The translations under genes were made by a program, and so were the position numbers. A stretch of 64,000 nucleotides of DNA, from NCBI GenBank assembly GCA_034522055.1, contig JAXHLS010000006.1, forward strand, positions 769,643-833,642. The letters are read 5' to 3'. This document shows positions 62,604 to 64,000 of this stretch, piece after piece (position 1 is the first letter of the stretch; the number at the start of each line of letters is the position of its first letter). The notes under the pieces are model-generated. The model saw nothing but the letters and a program-made list of their open reading frames with translations. It searched no databases and had not been told where the DNA came from. The stretch is from Gammaproteobacteria bacterium. Its GTDB lineage: Bacteria > Pseudomonadota > Gammaproteobacteria > JAABTG01.

Positions 62604-64000
62604 TCAGTAGATGTTGGCCTGACGTTGCAGCCAGCGAACGTAGCTGATGATCTCGCCCACCTGTTCCCGATTGACGTGGGGTAGCGGAGGCATGTCGCCG
62701 TAGTCCCACAGGTGCTGTTGGGCGCCGTTGGCCACGGCGTTATAGAAGTAGTCGTCGCCGTGGAGGTTGGGGTCATAGTAGGGGTGGAGCAGGGGCGGGG
62801 CGTTATCGCTGCCCGTACCGCGGTCGCCGTGGCAGGACTCGCAGTGGGCCTGATAGAGATTCCTGCCGGGGTGATACTTCTCAGGCGCCGGATACACGGG
62901 TGGATCGATGCGCAGGTGGCTGAGGTCGGTATGCCGGCCGGCCTTCATCTTCGCCACATGCCTGGAATGGTCCTCCGGGGCGGACTCGCCGCCGCCAGGC
63001 GCCGTGTCGTGATCGTGTTCGATGCCTTCCTTATGCTGGTGTTGGTGGCGTTCCCGTGGTGCGGCGGGGACGCCGTCGTCCATGGAGGCGGCGAGCCTCG
63101 CGGTTAAGGACGGCGGCGGGCTCTGGGTTTCCCCGGCGCCGCGCATGATGCGCCGGGTCACGGGGGAACCGTCGTCCAGGCTGGAGGCCAGCAGCGGGCC
63201 GCCGCCGGTGGAGCGCCGGCTCTGCTCTGTGGCGGTCCCGGCCTTATCCTGCGGCGGGATGGCACGGTCCGCACGTACGGTCTCGAGGGTGGCGCCCTCG
63301 TTCACCCCACCGGTGGGTACGGATGGGCGCGCAGGGGCAACCGCCCGGGCAGGTGGTCCCTTGAGGCAGGGGTTGGCTCCCCGGGTGGGGGGCGACACCC
63401 TCGCCGATTCCCCTGGAGGCGCCGGGGTCGCTTCGTCTGCCCGCGGGGCCGGGGTGTGGAGCGGTGCCGTGGCGGTATGGGCGACCGGTGGACCCTTGGC
63501 ACCGGGGTTGGTCAACCTGGCGTAGGGCATCACGCTCACCGATTCCTTGGGCGCCGTTCGGGTGTCTGCCGGGACCTCGAGCGCGCGGGATTGCCTGGGC
63601 CTGGCAGGGGCCACCGGCTCCCTCTCGCCGGCCTCATCAGACGGCGCCGGGGAAGGTGCCACGGGGGAAGATGCCACGGGCGTGGGGCTCTGCCTGATGC
63701 GGGGGCTGCCCCCCGTTTTATAGGGCATTACGCTCACGGATCTTTTGGGCGTCGCTGGAGTCTTTGCCGGGGCCTCGGCCACCCGGGGCTGCCCGGCCGT
63801 AGCCGCCTCCGGCGAACTCTTATCGCCGGCCTGCTCCGCAGGCGCCGGGACAGATGCCACGGGCGTGGGGCTCTGCTTGATGCATGGCTTGCTCCCCTTG
63901 GCGTAGTGCCTCCCGCCTGCGGATCCTTTGAGCATCGCGCGGGTTTCTGCAGGTGCCACGGTCGCCGGGGGGGGGGCGGCCGTAGCAGGGGCCGCCGGTT
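62604..64000 (-). CDS. Repeat-rich protein with C-terminal cytochrome c domain (N-terminus off window)
   Basis: At least 465 residues; the frame is open to the right edge, so the true start lies beyond 64000. The last 90 residues are a class I cytochrome c: heme-binding CESCH in LYQAHCESCHGDRGTGSDNA, and a likely axial Met in WDYGDMPPLPH. The preceding 340 residues are Pro/Ala-rich with imperfect modules of about 60 residues (core phrases QSPTPVAS, KRSVSVMPY/KESVSVMPY, PGAKGPPVA). A His-rich stretch (HQHQHKEGIEHDHD) lies between repeats and heme domain. The heme needs periplasmic maturation, so the protein must be exported. Function unknown; an extracytoplasmic electron carrier on a disordered tether is plausible. 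Confidence 0.8.
   Translation of the reverse strand, partial: PAAPATAAPPPATVAPAETRAMLKGSAGGRHYAKGSKPCIKQSPTPVASVPAPAEQAGDKSSPEAATAGQPRVAEAPAKTPATPKRSVSVMPYKTGGSPRIRQSPTPVASSPVAPSPAPSDEAGEREPVAPARPRQSRALEVPADTRTAPKESVSVMPYARLTNPGAKGPPVAHTATAPLHTPAPRADEATPAPPGESARVSPPTRGANPCLKGPPARAVAPARPSVPTGGVNEGATLETVRADRAIPPQDKAGTATEQSRRSTGGGPLLASSLDDGSPVTRRIMRGAGETQSPPPSLTARLAASMDDGVPAAPRERHQHQHKEGIEHDHDTAPGGGESAPEDHSRHVAKMKAGRHTDLSHLRIDPPVYPAPEKYHPGRNLYQAHCESCHGDRGTGSDNAPPLLHPYYDPNLHGDDYFYNAVANGAQQHLWDYGDMPPLPHVNREQVGEIISYVRWLQRQANIY
63967..63976. repeat. Ten-base G homopolymer inside the cytochrome gene
   Basis: An uninterrupted G10 on the plus strand (C10 in the coding sense) encodes prolines near the visible N-terminal end of the repeat-rich cytochrome. 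It is the longest homopolymer noticed in the window. Such tracts slip easily, giving frameshifts in vivo, and are also error-prone in sequencing. Confidence 0.9.

Noticed and set aside
62470-62709. An 80-residue N-terminal extension of the acidic hypothetical protein.
   Set aside because: It overlaps the end of the cytochrome gene, is low-complexity and lacks a better start than the ATG at 62469.

Overview
This window is GC-rich chromosomal DNA from a gammaproteobacterium. The gene orders rpoE-mucA-mucB-rseC-mucD-lepA-lepB (with nadB divergent) and xseB-ispA-dxs are classic for that class. The EF-P/EpmA/EpmB set, RlmKL, YcgL, DUF2058, an OxyR with the canonical C199/C208 pair and a MucA/MucB-type anti-sigma system point the same way. 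A persulfide-sensor-like ArsR protein, a rubrerythrin and a cytochrome c with a repetitive Pro-rich N-terminus would suit a sulfur-oxidising or microaerobic lineage, but that is inference. I see no tRNA, rRNA, CRISPR array, transposase, integrase or prophage gene.

Layout. 1-6.6 kb (minus strand) is the envelope-stress locus: sigma-E, its anti-sigma factor, MucB, RseC and the MucD protease, then LepA and LepB (cut by the window edge). A textbook sigma-E promoter precedes rpoE. 6.7-11 kb holds nadB and the EF-P modification cassette. 11-14.3 kb holds a DUF1015 protein and HtpX, each beside clusters of GTAG-headed REP palindromes. The 870-bp gap between htpX and parC contains no convincing gene but has REPs, 36-bp direct repeats, an orphan terminator and a separate inverted repeat. 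14.3-19.1 kb is parC-parE and a CNP1-like protein. 19.2-24.3 kb has a rubrerythrin with a palindromic operator candidate, then xseB-ispA-dxs-queD-folE2 (isoprenoid and 7-deazapurine precursor synthesis). 24.4-27.1 kb has two hypothetical proteins, RNase D and a BigR/SqrR-like repressor.

27.2-33.2 kb (minus strand) is rlmKL, a 62-aa membrane protein, a sensor kinase whose receiver domain has lost its catalytic residues, and a REC-PAS response regulator; ycgL is divergent. 33.2-37.6 kb has a PWGSDYM-repeat exported protein, a small membrane protein and a PhoP/PhoQ-like operon (glycine-zipper protein, PepSY protein, regulator, kinase) preceded by a PhoP-box-like direct repeat. 37.9-45.1 kb has a GGDEF-EAL protein, a DHH phosphoesterase, a cysteine-free Rrf2 regulator, an EEP-family hydrolase, a CheY-like regulator, OxyR and an MgtC/DUF4010 membrane protein. 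45.3-49.1 kb has two overlapping membrane-associated GTPases and a BPSS1780-type membrane protein.

49.2-54.2 kb is more accessory: a charged exported protein, a methyltransferase, a DMT transporter, an H-NS-like protein behind an AT-rich leader, a NUDIX hydrolase, a solitary tandem-BMC-like protein and a small exported protein. 54.5-64 kb has a coiled-coil LysM protein with 42-residue repeats, YihY, DUF2058, a GT39-type membrane protein, polyphosphate:AMP phosphotransferase, an acidic hypothetical protein and the repeat-rich cytochrome c that runs off the right edge.

The items most deserving follow-up are the lone tandem-BMC protein, the overlapping GTPase pair, the pseudo-receiver kinase with its small membrane partner, the repeat/His-rich cytochrome with a G10 tract, the cysteine-free Rrf2 protein, and the orphan terminator in the htpX-parC gap. 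All functional calls come from reading motifs and gene order by eye; no database search was run.
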